Shown here in pieces: positions 54,905-63,477 of a DNA stretch of 64,000 nucleotides (the stretch's first letter is position 1; every line of letters begins with the position of its first letter). The notes under the pieces are model-generated. The model worked only from the letters and a program-made list of their open reading frames with translations, was not told the origin of the DNA and made no database searches. This DNA comes from CAVQAH01 sp963784195 (GTDB taxonomy: Bacteria > Acidobacteriota > Vicinamibacteria > Vicinamibacterales > 2-12-FULL-66-21), in the NCBI GenBank assembly GCA_963784195.1, contig CAWARA010000011.1, positions 124,001 to 188,000 on the forward strand, written 5' to 3'. A program made the position numbers and the translations under genes.

Positions 54905-54993
54905 GTTGCAGCCAGCCGCCAGCTGTCAGAAGTCGGGTGCGCAGTTCACGACCGGAGCTGAGTAGCTGGAACGCTCGGAGCTGAGAGCTGTCT
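54905..54993. repeat. AGCTGAGAGCTG word array between zapB and zapA
   Basis: Degenerate words built on agctg (ccagctgtcag, gagctgagtagctgg, gagctgagagctg) fill the gap. Some are complementary to each other. It resembles the other short-word arrays in architecture but has a different word. Confidence 0.5.
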
Positions 54994-55332
54994 ATGGACG
55001 GATCGACTCGCGTCGTACACGTCGAGATTCACGGGCACCGCTATCCCATCCGCAGTGGCCTGGATCCGACCTATGTCGCCGAACTGGCGGCCTTCGTCGA
55101 CAGCAAGATGCAGCTGGCGGCCAAAGAATGTCCGCAGGGGGACACCCTGAAGGTCGCCGTGCTCGCCGCGATCAACATCGCCGACGAGATGTTCCGCTCG
55201 CGCGACGAGGCGAGGGATCGTGATTCGGGACTCGCCCAGCGCGCCGAGGAGCTCGAACGAATGCTCGATTTGGCACTCGCGGAAGGGGTTCCGGAGGAAT
55301 TCGACACGGTTCGCTCGACGGCCGCCGGCTGA
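54994..55332 (+). CDS. zapA: Cell division protein ZapA
   Basis: 112 residues. Z-ring stabiliser that bundles FtsZ. N-terminal globular domain (VVHVEIHGHRYPIRSGLDPTYVAELAAFVDSKMQLAAKE) followed by a coiled-coil tail (LKVAVLAAINIADEMFRSRDEARDRD...LERMLDLAL). 6S RNA directly follows, a context well known from proteobacteria. Confidence 0.9.
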   Translation: MDGSTRVVHVEIHGHRYPIRSGLDPTYVAELAAFVDSKMQLAAKECPQGDTLKVAVLAAINIADEMFRSRDEARDRDSGLAQRAEELERMLDLALAEGVPEEFDTVRSTAAG

Positions 55333-55360
55333 CTACGGTAAGATCATCTGGAAGTTTGAG

Positions 55361-55530
55361 TTCCCTGCTTTGTGCGTGATGGCTCGGAGGCTCGTTTGAG
55401 CCAACGTTTCATCCTAAGAGAATCGCGACGCCGCGCGGTGTGCATGCCTCTGCGAGAGGAAGCCTGAAGCGCGGCTTGTGCAGCGGTTCCACCTGCTTTA
55501 CGCAGGTTCATCCGACCTCCCCACACGGCA
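55361..55530 (+). ncRNA. ssrS: 6S RNA
   Basis: Regulatory RNA that mimics an open promoter and binds sigma-70 RNA polymerase. It lies 28 bases after zapA. Segments match the known layout: a 5' strand with gagccaacgtttcatcc, the central ccgcgcggtgtgcatgcc, the bubble strand gaggaagcctgaagcgcgg, and a 3' strand cgacctcc that pairs back to the 5' ggagg. A TAAGAT -10 box is at 55339-55344. Ends are approximate. Confidence 0.82.
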
Positions 55531-55547
55531 AAGCGGGGCCTTTCTTT
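55519..55547 (+). terminator. Terminator of 6S RNA
   Basis: cccc...gggg stem around acacggcaaagc, followed by cctttctttc, the best T-rich terminator in the window. Confidence 0.6.
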
Positions 55548-55550
55548 CCC

Positions 55551-55782
55551 GTCACAATTACTGGCCTCTTCCAGCCTTTCTATTGTTTAATTCGGCATGT
55601 CTTGGGCGCCTGCGGCCCGAGGACCGCGTGGGGTAGGCTCCACGCACCAGAGAAGATGCGCGGCGGCGCGATGGATCGCTTGCCGGGCGATATCAAAACA
55701 CGCCGGCTGACAGGCTCAGCCGGCTTCAGATAACGAGGGCCCTGTCGCAGGGTGCTGCGATGGCGGCACGACGGGGAGACTC
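55551..55782. other. Leader region of rny with two hairpins
   Basis: No coding sequence. It holds a hairpin near 55628-55647 (gcgtgg/ccacgc) and a perfect one at 55702-55724 (gccggctga, loop caggc, tcagccggc). A T/A-rich patch (ttgtttaatt) near 55583 is a candidate promoter. Confidence 0.5.
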
Positions 55783-57357
55783 ATGGGTCTACCGGGCGTT
55801 TACCTCACGAACGCGGCTGTTACAGCCGCTGTAGGCGTCGGGATCATCATGTGGTGGGTCGCGAGCCGGCGACGGATCGCGACCGAGACCATCCAGCGAG
55901 CACAGAGCGAAGCCGATCGACTGGCCCGCCAGGCCGAGCGTGACGCTGAAACACTCAAAAAAGAAGTGCTGCTCTCGGCGCGCGAAAAAGCGCACGAGCT
56001 CGCATCCGACGCCGAGCGTCAGGCCAGAGAGCGGCTGAAGGAGATCGGCAGTCTCGAGCAGGCGCTGGCTGACAAGACGCGCACCCTCGCGGATCGCCTG
56101 GCGGTCCTCGACCGGCAGGAGCAGGATCTGCGCGGCCGGGAGAAAGCGATTCGGCAGCTCGAGCAATCGGGCGCCGAAGCCAGCCGGCGCGCCGAGCAGC
56201 TGCTCGACGACCGTCAGCGGGAGCTCCAGCGCATCGCGTCGCTGACCGCAGAAGAAGCGCGCGAGCTGCTGATCAAGCAAATCGAAGCGGACGCGCGGCG
56301 CGACGCCGCCAACCTCGTGAAACGGCTCGAGACCGAAGCGCGCGAGACGGCGGCAGCCCGCGCTCAACAGATCATCTCGGACGCCATTCAGCGCAGCGCG
56401 GCCGAGCATGCCATCGAAACGACCGTGTCGGTCGTCGATCTGCCCAGCGACGACATGAAAGGCCGGATCATCGGCCGTGAAGGGCGCAACATCCGCGCGC
56501 TCGAGACGGCCACCGGCGTGGAACTGATTGTCGACGATACGCCCGGGGCCATCATCCTCTCCAGCTTCGACCCGTTCAGGCGTGAGGTCGCCCGGCAGGC
56601 GATCGAGCGGTTGATCGCCGACGGCCGCATCCATCCCGCGCGCATCGAAGAGGTCGTCGAGAAGGTGAAGACGGACATGGAGGACACCGTTCGGCGCGAG
56701 GGCGAAGCTGCTGCGTTCGAGCTCGGCCTGTACGACCTCCACCCCGAGATCCTCCGACTCATGGGACGGCTGAAGTTCCGTACGAGCTACGGGCAGAACG
56801 TCCTCAACCATTCGAAGGAAGTTGCCTTCCTCGCCGGCATCATGGCGCGCGAGATCGGCCTGAACGGCCACGTGGCCGCGCGAGCGGCGTTCCTCCACGA
56901 CATCGGGAAGGCGATCGATCGCGATCTGCAGGGCACGCATCTCGAGCTCGGCCTCGACTTCCTTCGTAAGCACGGCGAGAGCGAGCCGGTGCTCCAGGCA
57001 GTTGCCGCTCACCACATGGACATCGACTGGCCGTCGCTCGAGGCGATGATCGTCCAGGCGGCCGACGCGATCTCCGCCGCGAGACCTGGCGCGCGCCGCG
57101 ACATCCTCGAGTCGTACGTCAAGCGCCTCGAGAAGCTCGAAGGGATTGCCGATTCCTTCCAGGGCGTCTCCAAGGCGTTCGCGCTGCAAGCTGGGCGCGA
57201 GATTCGCATAATGGTGGAGAGCGAACGAATCTCGGACGAGGAGACAATCTGGCTGTCCAAAGACATCGCACGCCGCATCGAAAACGAGCTGGAATACCCA
57301 GGCCAGATCAAAGTCACCGTCATCCGGGAGACCCGGGCCGTTGAGTACGCCCGGTAG
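55783..57357 (+). CDS. rny: Ribonuclease Y
   Basis: Membrane-anchored endoribonuclease that starts mRNA decay. 524 residues: an N-terminal membrane helix (AAVTAAVGVGIIMWWVAS), a long coiled coil (about residues 30-200), KH domain (MKGRIIGREGRNIRALETATGVELIVDD) and HD domain (HSKEVAFLAGIMAREIG...FLHDIGKAID; the HD pair is LHDIGK). The last codons overlap the thiL start. Confidence 0.95.
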   Translation: MGLPGVYLTNAAVTAAVGVGIIMWWVASRRRIATETIQRAQSEADRLARQAERDAETLKKEVLLSAREKAHELASDAERQARERLKEIGSLEQALADKTRTLADRLAVLDRQEQDLRGREKAIRQLEQSGAEASRRAEQLLDDRQRELQRIASLTAEEARELLIKQIEADARRDAANLVKRLETEARETAAARAQQIISDAIQRSAAEHAIETTVSVVDLPSDDMKGRIIGREGRNIRALETATGVELIVDDTPGAIILSSFDPFRREVARQAIERLIADGRIHPARIEEVVEKVKTDMEDTVRREGEAAAFELGLYDLHPEILRLMGRLKFRTSYGQNVLNHSKEVAFLAGIMAREIGLNGHVAARAAFLHDIGKAIDRDLQGTHLELGLDFLRKHGESEPVLQAVAAHHMDIDWPSLEAMIVQAADAISAARPGARRDILESYVKRLEKLEGIADSFQGVSKAFALQAGREIRIMVESERISDEETIWLSKDIARRIENELEYPGQIKVTVIRETRAVEYAR

Positions 57358-58390
57358 AACTGCAACCACGCCCGTCTCCGGCATCGGCGAACGGGGCGTA
57401 ATCGATCGCATCCGGCAGCGTCTCCCGCCGCCATCGCCTGACATCGTGCTTGGAATCGGCGACGATGCCGCGGTGATCAGGGGCGAGAAGCGCGCGCATC
57501 AGGTGCTGACCACCGACGCGCTGGTCGAGAGCGTCCATTTCGACCGGCGTTTCTCCACACCTGCCGACATCGGATACAAGGCGCTGGCGGTGAACGTCAG
57601 CGACGTCGCGGCGATGGGTGCCACTCCCCACGTCGCCCTGCTTTCGCTGATGCTTCCAGCGGATACGCCAATCGACGACGTCGATGGCCTTCTGGATGGG
57701 CTGTTCGAGATGGCACGCGCAGTCAACGTGACGCTCGTAGGCGGCAACATCACACGTTCCCCCGGACCCCTGATTGTCGACGTGACCCTCACCGGCTGGG
57801 TACACCCTCGCAAGATGCTGACGCGAAGCGCCGGCCGTCCAGGCGACGCGCTTTATGTGAGCGGATCGATTGGCGGCGCCGCCGCCGGGCTCTCGTGGTT
57901 GCAGGCACACGGGCACCGCCCCAATGACAATGATGATGATGTGCCCGGCGATCCCATTCTGGCTGACTGCGTCCGGCGCCACGTCAGGCCTGAGCCGCAA
58001 GCGCGGCTCGGCATGGTGGTCGGCCGCAACCGCGCCGCCAGCGCGTGCATGGACTTGAGTGACGGGCTGGCTGATGCGGTGCGCCAGCTCGCCCAGGCGA
58101 GCGGCACCGGAGCGAAGCTCGATCTCTCAGCCCTTCCAGTTCATCCGGGTGCGACCGCCTGGTTCGCGTCGATCGGCGTGGACGCAGTTGCTCGAAGCCT
58201 GGAGGGTGGCGATGACTACGAGTTGCTGCTGGCGGTGCCGGCACGCACGAAAGGCCGCTTTAGAAACGCGTCACGACTTGCCCGCGGGGTGGAGGTCACG
58301 AGGATCGGCGAGCTGACGGGCACTCCCGAGTTGACGATCGTGAGTGAAGGTGGGGAGCGCCCGCTCCCTGACGGTTTCGTCCACTTCTGA
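57341..58390 (+). CDS. thiL: Thiamine-monophosphate kinase
   Basis: Makes thiamine diphosphate, 349 residues. GIGDDAAVI, TTDALVESVHFD, NVSDVAAMGA and CMDLSDGLADAVRQLA are the ThiL/PurM ligand motifs, all intact. The TTG start overlaps the rny stop by 17 bases. A run of Asn/Asp (NDNDDDVPGD) forms an unusual surface loop. Confidence 0.93.
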   Translation: MSTPGRTATTPVSGIGERGVIDRIRQRLPPPSPDIVLGIGDDAAVIRGEKRAHQVLTTDALVESVHFDRRFSTPADIGYKALAVNVSDVAAMGATPHVALLSLMLPADTPIDDVDGLLDGLFEMARAVNVTLVGGNITRSPGPLIVDVTLTGWVHPRKMLTRSAGRPGDALYVSGSIGGAAAGLSWLQAHGHRPNDNDDDVPGDPILADCVRRHVRPEPQARLGMVVGRNRAASACMDLSDGLADAVRQLAQASGTGAKLDLSALPVHPGATAWFASIGVDAVARSLEGGDDYELLLAVPARTKGRFRNASRLARGVEVTRIGELTGTPELTIVSEGGERPLPDGFVHF

Positions 58391-58399
58391 GTGACCCCA

Positions 58400-58903
58400 A
58401 TGCCAGGCGCCTCCAGACTTCGCCGCTGGCTCGAACAGCTGCTTCACACGCACGACACGCCGCGGCGCACGGCAGCGGCGTACGCCGTCGGGGTGTTCTT
58501 CGGCTTCTCGCCGTTTCTCGGGCTGCACACCGTGCTCGGCCTCATGGCCGCGTTCCTGCTGAACCTGAACCGGGTGGCGGTCGTCCTCGGCATCTATTCC
58601 AACCTGCCGTGGATCCTGCCCGCCTACTACACGCTGGCAACGGTCGCCGGTGCCGGGCTCCTGCGGGCAGACGTACCGCCAGGGCTGCTCGAGCAGCTGA
58701 CCGCCGCGGCAACCGAACGCTCGTGGAGCGACCTTCGGCACATCGCCGTCAGCCTGAGACCGCTCTTGTGGTCCTACACGGTGGGCTCAACCGTCGGCGC
58801 CCTCCTGCTGGCGGCCGTCGCCTACCGGGTCTCCCTGGCGATGATCGTCGCCCATCGTCACGCAATCGAGCGCGCATCACAGCAAGCCACTGATGACAGG
58901 TAG
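58400..58903 (+). CDS. DUF2062 membrane protein
   Basis: 167 residues with three or four membrane segments. The motif PRRTAAAYAVGVFFGFSPFLGLHTVLGLMAAFLLNLNRVAVVLGIYSNLPW is typical of DUF2062. The function is unknown. A GTG at 58391 is an alternative start. Co-directional with thiL, 9 bases apart. Confidence 0.82.
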   Translation: MPGASRLRRWLEQLLHTHDTPRRTAAAYAVGVFFGFSPFLGLHTVLGLMAAFLLNLNRVAVVLGIYSNLPWILPAYYTLATVAGAGLLRADVPPGLLEQLTAAATERSWSDLRHIAVSLRPLLWSYTVGSTVGALLLAAVAYRVSLAMIVAHRHAIERASQQATDDR

Positions 58904-59012
58904 CTTACAGGCTCACTACCCTCGAGTATTGCCTACTGTCCTCAATCCAGGGCTTTGACGCCGGGCCGCCGGGTGGGTATAGTGGTTGGACCCCAGCAGC
59001 ACCAAGCCGATT

Positions 59013-59495
59013 ATGTACCTGTCACGTTCGACCGGGCGGAAGCTCGTGGCGACGATGGTGGCGGCGTTGAGCTTTGCGCTGCTGCACGAGGTCACGGCTC
59101 TGGACTCGCGGTTTGCCGCGCGGCGGGCCGCACTGCGTCAGGAGTCGCCTGCACCCGCGCCTGGAGCCAAGATCCGGTTCACCGCCACGGCGTATTGCAA
59201 GGGAACGACAACCGCCTCGGGCGTCAACGTGCGGACCGGCATTGCGGCCGCCGACCCCGACCTGCTGCCGGTCGGCTCCGTCATCCAGATCGACAACCTC
59301 GCTGACAAGTACAACGGCATCTATACGGTCATGGACACCGGCCCGAAGGTCCAGGGGCGGCACATCGACGTCTACATGTGGAGTTGCAACGAGGCGCTGC
59401 AGTTCGGCCGCCGGAAGATGGAAGTCACGGTGCTGCGTCTGGGTTGGAACCCGCGCGACAGCGGGGCCGATCTGAAGGTGGGGTTGGGTGGGTGA
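59013..59495 (+). CDS. Exported 3D-domain protein
   Basis: 160 residues: N-terminal signal anchor, a short linker (RQESPAPAPGA) and a 3D domain, a double-psi beta-barrel like that of MltA and RlpA. Its three aspartates appear in AAADPDLLPVGS, YTVMDTG and RHIDVYMW. Probably acts on peptidoglycan. The ATG at 59013 was chosen over a TTG at 58986. Confidence 0.82.
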   Translation: MYLSRSTGRKLVATMVAALSFALLHEVTALDSRFAARRAALRQESPAPAPGAKIRFTATAYCKGTTTASGVNVRTGIAAADPDLLPVGSVIQIDNLADKYNGIYTVMDTGPKVQGRHIDVYMWSCNEALQFGRRKMEVTVLRLGWNPRDSGADLKVGLGG

Positions 59496-59523
59496 GCAGG
59501 GCGATGGAATCGGGTGAATGGAG

Positions 59524-59556
59524 GCACGCCCGACCTTAAGGTCGGGCTCCTACAGG
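59524..59556. repeat. TGTAG palindromic repeat (copy 3)
   Basis: The perfect 20-base palindrome gcccgaccttaaggtcgggc (59528-59547) is followed by tcctaca, i.e. TGTAGGA on the minus strand. It lies between the convergent 3D-domain and ABC exporter genes. The same 20-mer is in thrS. Confidence 0.85.
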
Positions 59557-59562
59557 TACCGG

Positions 59563-61480
59563 TTACGGGGTCACGGGTTCCGATCGTTCTTGTTCCTTGT
59601 ATTGCAGCTGATAGAGCTTGAAGTAGATTCCGCGCGCAGCCAGGAGTTCCTGATGGCTGCCGGCCTCCCGCAGCTCACCCTTGTGCAGGACGAGAATCTT
59701 GTCCATGTCCTGAATCGTCGAGAGGCGATGCGCGATCGCGATCGTCGTCCGCCCAGCCATGAGGACGTGCAGTGCGTCGCGGATCAGAAGCTCGGTTGCC
59801 GTGTCGACGCTTGACGTGGCTTCATCGAGCACGAGGATGCGCGGATCGAACGCAAGGGCACGCGCGAAGGACAGCAACTGTTTCTGCCCCACTGACAGCG
59901 TCGCGCCCCGTTCGGCGACGGGGCTGCGGTAACCATCCTTCAGCTGTCGAATGAAGCTGTCGGCATGCACCGCTGCCGCAGCCGTCTCGACCTGCTCGTC
60001 GGTGATCGCCGAGTTGCCGAGGCGGATGTTGTCGGCGATCGTCCCCGTGAAGAGATGGACGTCCTGCAGAACGAGGCTGAAGAGCCGTCGCAGCTCGGGC
60101 AGTGGCATCTCGCGGACGTCGACGCCGTCGATCGAAATGCGTCCGCGGCTGACGTCATAGAAACGCAGCAGCAGGTTGATGATCGTCGACTTCCCCGCCC
60201 CCGTCGCGCCGACGATTCCCACGCGCTCGCCCGGCCGCACGTCGAACGACACGTCCCTGAGCACGAAGTCCTGATCGTTATAGGCGAACCAGACGTGGTC
60301 GAAGACAATGTGACCCTGCCGTGGTCCGTGGTTCCCGCCTTCGCGCGCGTGAATCTCACGCGCTACGGCGAGGCCTCGCCGTAGCTCGTCGCGCATAGGC
60401 GCTTCGCGACGAGCGGAGGCGGGCGTGGTTCGTGTCTCGCCGAGCGACATGGGATCCTTCGCGGGTCAGGGACGGACTGACGATGGACGCAGGCGTGTCG
60501 AGCAGCTTGAAGATGCGCTCTGATGAGGCCATCGCGGCCTGCAGCACGTTGAACTTCTCCGACATGTCGCTGATCGGCCGGAAGAAGCGCTGCGAATACA
60601 GCAGAAATGCGACCAGCGATCCGACGGTCAGCGTGCCCTGAAGCGTCCAGCCGCCGCCGAACCAGATGATCAGCGCCGAGGCGAGCGCGCCGATGATCTC
60701 GATCGCCGGATAGAACACGGCGTAATAGAAGATCGAGTCTACGTTGGCGTCGCGGTGGGCCTTGTTGATCTCGTCGAACTTGGCGAAACTGCGCGATTCC
60801 CGTCGGAACAGCTGGACGGTCGACATCCCCGTGATGTGTTCCTGCAGGAACGCGTTGATGCGGGCGATCCGGACGCGGACGACGCGGTAGAGCTCGCGGA
60901 CGTTGCGGCGGAACCACTGCGTGACGAGGACGATGAGCGGCAGGACCGAGAAGGCGACGAGCGCGAGCCGCCAGTCCATCATCACCAGCACGATCATGAT
61001 CCCGGCGAGCGTGAACACGTCTCCGAAGATCGAGACGACGCCGGCCGTGAACATGTCGTTGAGGACGTCGACGTCGCTGGTGACGCGCGTCATCAGGCGC
61101 CCCACGGGGTTGCGATCGTAGAACCTCAGATCGAGCTGCTGCAGGTGACGGTAGATCTGCATGCGCAGGTCGAACATGATGCGCTGACCCGTCATCTGCA
61201 GAATCCAGGTCTGCACGTATTCCATCGCGAACGATCCGAGGAGGATGGCGAGGAACGCCACCGCGATGGCGTTCAGGCCGTCGAGATTTCCTGCGGAGAT
61301 GTAGCGGTCGATGGCCACCTTCATCAGCCACGGCTGGGCGAGCTGCAGAATCGACCCGCAGATGATCGCTGCGAGCGCGATCGCGACCTGCGAGGAATAT
61401 GGACGCAGGTAGCCGAGCAGGCGGCGCATCAAGCGCGCGTCGTAGGCTTTGCCGAGGACCTCCTCGTCGTGAATCGACAC
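59563..61480 (-). CDS. ABC exporter half-transporter 2 (one frame break, repeat in linker)
   Basis: Six-helix transmembrane domain (residues about 15-300) and nucleotide-binding domain. Walker A GATGAGKST, Walker B ILVLDEATSSVD with catalytic Glu, but signature LSVGQKQL instead of LSGGQ. With the preceding half-transporter it should form a heterodimer with one degenerate ATP site. The frame breaks near 60450. The linker contains about 20 residues coded by a double hairpin element (60360-60420). GTG start at 61480 overlaps the end of the partner gene. Confidence 0.9.
60360..60420. repeat. Double hairpin element inside the exporter linker
   Basis: A perfect 22-base palindrome at 60363-60384 (half-site ctacggcgagg) is followed by a second hairpin with arms gctcgtcgcg (60384-60393) and cgcgacgagc (60405-60414) around 11 bases. 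It is read through in the exporter frame. Confidence 0.8.
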
Positions 61481-61481
61481 G

Positions 61482-63242
61482 TCAGCTCGCCTGAAGCTCT
61501 TCCTCGAGTAGCTGCTTGCGGTACATGGCGGCATAGGTGCCGCCGCGCGTCACAAGCTCCCCGTGACGTCCGCGCTCGACGATCCGGCCTCGCTCCAGGA
61601 CGAAGATCTGATCGGCGTGCTGGACCGTCGAGATGCGATGGGCCACGATGATCGAGGTGCGCTGACGCATCACGTCCCGCAGCCGCGACAGAATCTCTTC
61701 TTCCGTATACGTATCCACCGCCGACAGCGCATCGTCCAGGATCAGGATGCGCGGGTCGACCGTCAGGGCGCGGGCAAGGGCGGTGCGCTGCTTCTGACCG
61801 CCTGACAGCGTGATGCCGCGCTCGCCCACGAGCGTGTCGTAGCGGTTGGGAAAGTTCTCGACGTCTTTGTCGAGGCGCGCGACCGCCGCTGCCTCGGTTA
61901 CCAGGGACGCGACGCGACTGTCGCCGGCGTCCGCGCCGAACGCGATGTTCTCGCGGATCGTGTCCGAGAACAGGAACGGCTCCTGCGGGACCACGCCGAT
62001 CGCGCTACGCAGCCTGGCCAGCGGTATCTCCCGGACGTCGACGCCGTCGATGAACACCGTCGCTGCGGGCGGCTCGTGCAGGCGTGGCAGCAGGCTGACG
62101 AGCGCCGACTTCCCGGAACCGGTGTGTCCAACGAACGCCACGGTCTGCCCAGGCTCGACGCGCAACGAGATGTCCTCGAGCACCGGGCGATCGGAACCGG
62201 GGAAACGGAACGTCAGATTGCGAAACTCGATTCCGCCCGAGAAGGCCATCTCCCGGCCCGCGGCGGTTGCCATCGAGTCATCGATGCCGGGAATCGCGTC
62301 CAGCACGTCCAGCATGCGCTTCCACGACGCCATGCCCCGCTGCAGGATGTTCGTCACCCATCCGAACGCAATCATCGGCCAGCTCAACATCACGAGATAG
62401 GCGTTGAACGCGACGAACTCCCCGAGCGAAATCCGGCCACGAATCACCTCGCGGCTCCCGAGCCACAGCACGAGCAGCGATCCGAACCCCAGGAACAGCG
62501 TCATGCTCGGATAGAACATGCCCTGGAGCTTGATCAGGCTGCGGTTGCGCCGCACGTACTCGTCGTTGGCGGCGCGGAACCGCTCGATCTCGTGCGTCTC
62601 CTGGTTGTAGGCGCGGACGACGCGCACGCCGGCAAGCGCTTCCTGAACCACGGCGCTGATGTCTGCCAGCTGTCCCTGAATAGCCTCGAAGCGTGTGTGA
62701 ATCGCGCTGCCGAAGTACTTCACGCTGATCGATACGAGCGGCAGGGGCAACAGCGCCCACAGCGTGAGGCGCGCGTCGATCGAGAGCATCAGGATGATGG
62801 CGACGATGAAGACCAGGATCGTGTTCGCCGAATACATGATCGCCGGCCCGATCATCATGCGGACGGCATTGAGGTCGTTCGTCGCCCGCGACATCAGATC
62901 GCCCGTCCGCCGCGCCTGGTAATAGCCGAGCGGCATCTTCTGCAGCCGCGTGAAGAAGTCGTTCCGCACGTCGTACTCGATGTCGCGCGAGGCGCCGATC
63001 AAGATCCTCCGCATGAGGTAGCGGAAGACGGCGCCGACACAGGCAATGCCGATGATCAGCCCGGCATAGAGCGCGAGTTTCTGCCGCGTCACCCCGCCGT
63101 TCAGATCATCGATGGCGTGCTTGAGCACCCACGGCGACAGCAGCTGAATGGCCGTGGTGATGACGACGCAGACCAGGCCGAGAACGAACTGACGGCGGTA
63201 GCGATAGACGTAAGGAAGAAGCCTTTGGAAGGCGGGACCCAT
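61482..63242 (-). CDS. ABC exporter half-transporter 1
   Basis: 586 residues, complete. Six membrane helices, then Walker A GHTGSGKSA, signature LSGGQKQR and Walker B ILILDDALSAVD. The residue after the Walker B Asp is Asp, not Glu, so its own ATP site is degenerate, complementary to the partner's non-canonical LSVGQ. This asymmetry is typical of heterodimeric exporters such as TM287/288 and BmrCD. Drug, lipid or peptide export are all possible. Confidence 0.93.
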   Translation of the reverse strand: MGPAFQRLLPYVYRYRRQFVLGLVCVVITTAIQLLSPWVLKHAIDDLNGGVTRQKLALYAGLIIGIACVGAVFRYLMRRILIGASRDIEYDVRNDFFTRLQKMPLGYYQARRTGDLMSRATNDLNAVRMMIGPAIMYSANTILVFIVAIILMLSIDARLTLWALLPLPLVSISVKYFGSAIHTRFEAIQGQLADISAVVQEALAGVRVVRAYNQETHEIERFRAANDEYVRRNRSLIKLQGMFYPSMTLFLGFGSLLVLWLGSREVIRGRISLGEFVAFNAYLVMLSWPMIAFGWVTNILQRGMASWKRMLDVLDAIPGIDDSMATAAGREMAFSGGIEFRNLTFRFPGSDRPVLEDISLRVEPGQTVAFVGHTGSGKSALVSLLPRLHEPPAATVFIDGVDVREIPLARLRSAIGVVPQEPFLFSDTIRENIAFGADAGDSRVASLVTEAAAVARLDKDVENFPNRYDTLVGERGITLSGGQKQRTALARALTVDPRILILDDALSAVDTYTEEEILSRLRDVMRQRTSIIVAHRISTVQHADQIFVLERGRIVERGRHGELVTRGGTYAAMYRKQLLEEELQAS

Positions 63243-63272
63243 CTGCTATCGAGTATACCGGAGCCCCGTGGA

Positions 63273-63302
63273 GCCGTGGTTCGTAGCTCGTCGCTCGAAA
63301 TT
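63273..63302. repeat. TTCGTAG word array (one arm)
   Basis: gtggttcgtagctcgtcgct and following cgaaattcgt match the left arm of the 34544 array. No complementary arm is seen. Confidence 0.55.
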
Positions 63303-63356
63303 CGTTGCGGCCGAGGAGATCGAGACACCCGTAGACTTCCGCCTTCCGGCGCTGCG

Positions 63357-63386
63357 GCGGACTCGCCGTAGCCTTGGCGGAGGCGG
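63357..63386. repeat. Hairpin repeat, CCGCCTCCGC type (copy 2, minus strand)
   Basis: On the minus strand it begins ccgcctccgccaaggctacg and continues ggcgag, close to the copy at 24906-24932. It lies between the exporter and the TonB-dependent receptor. Confidence 0.5.
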
Positions 63387-63477
63387 TCGGTCGCTTCGAG
63401 TAACCCCACGCGAATCAACAAAAGAGAAGGAAGGACGCCAACTTTCGCTGGACGCCCCTCCTCCTCCCAACTGCGAG

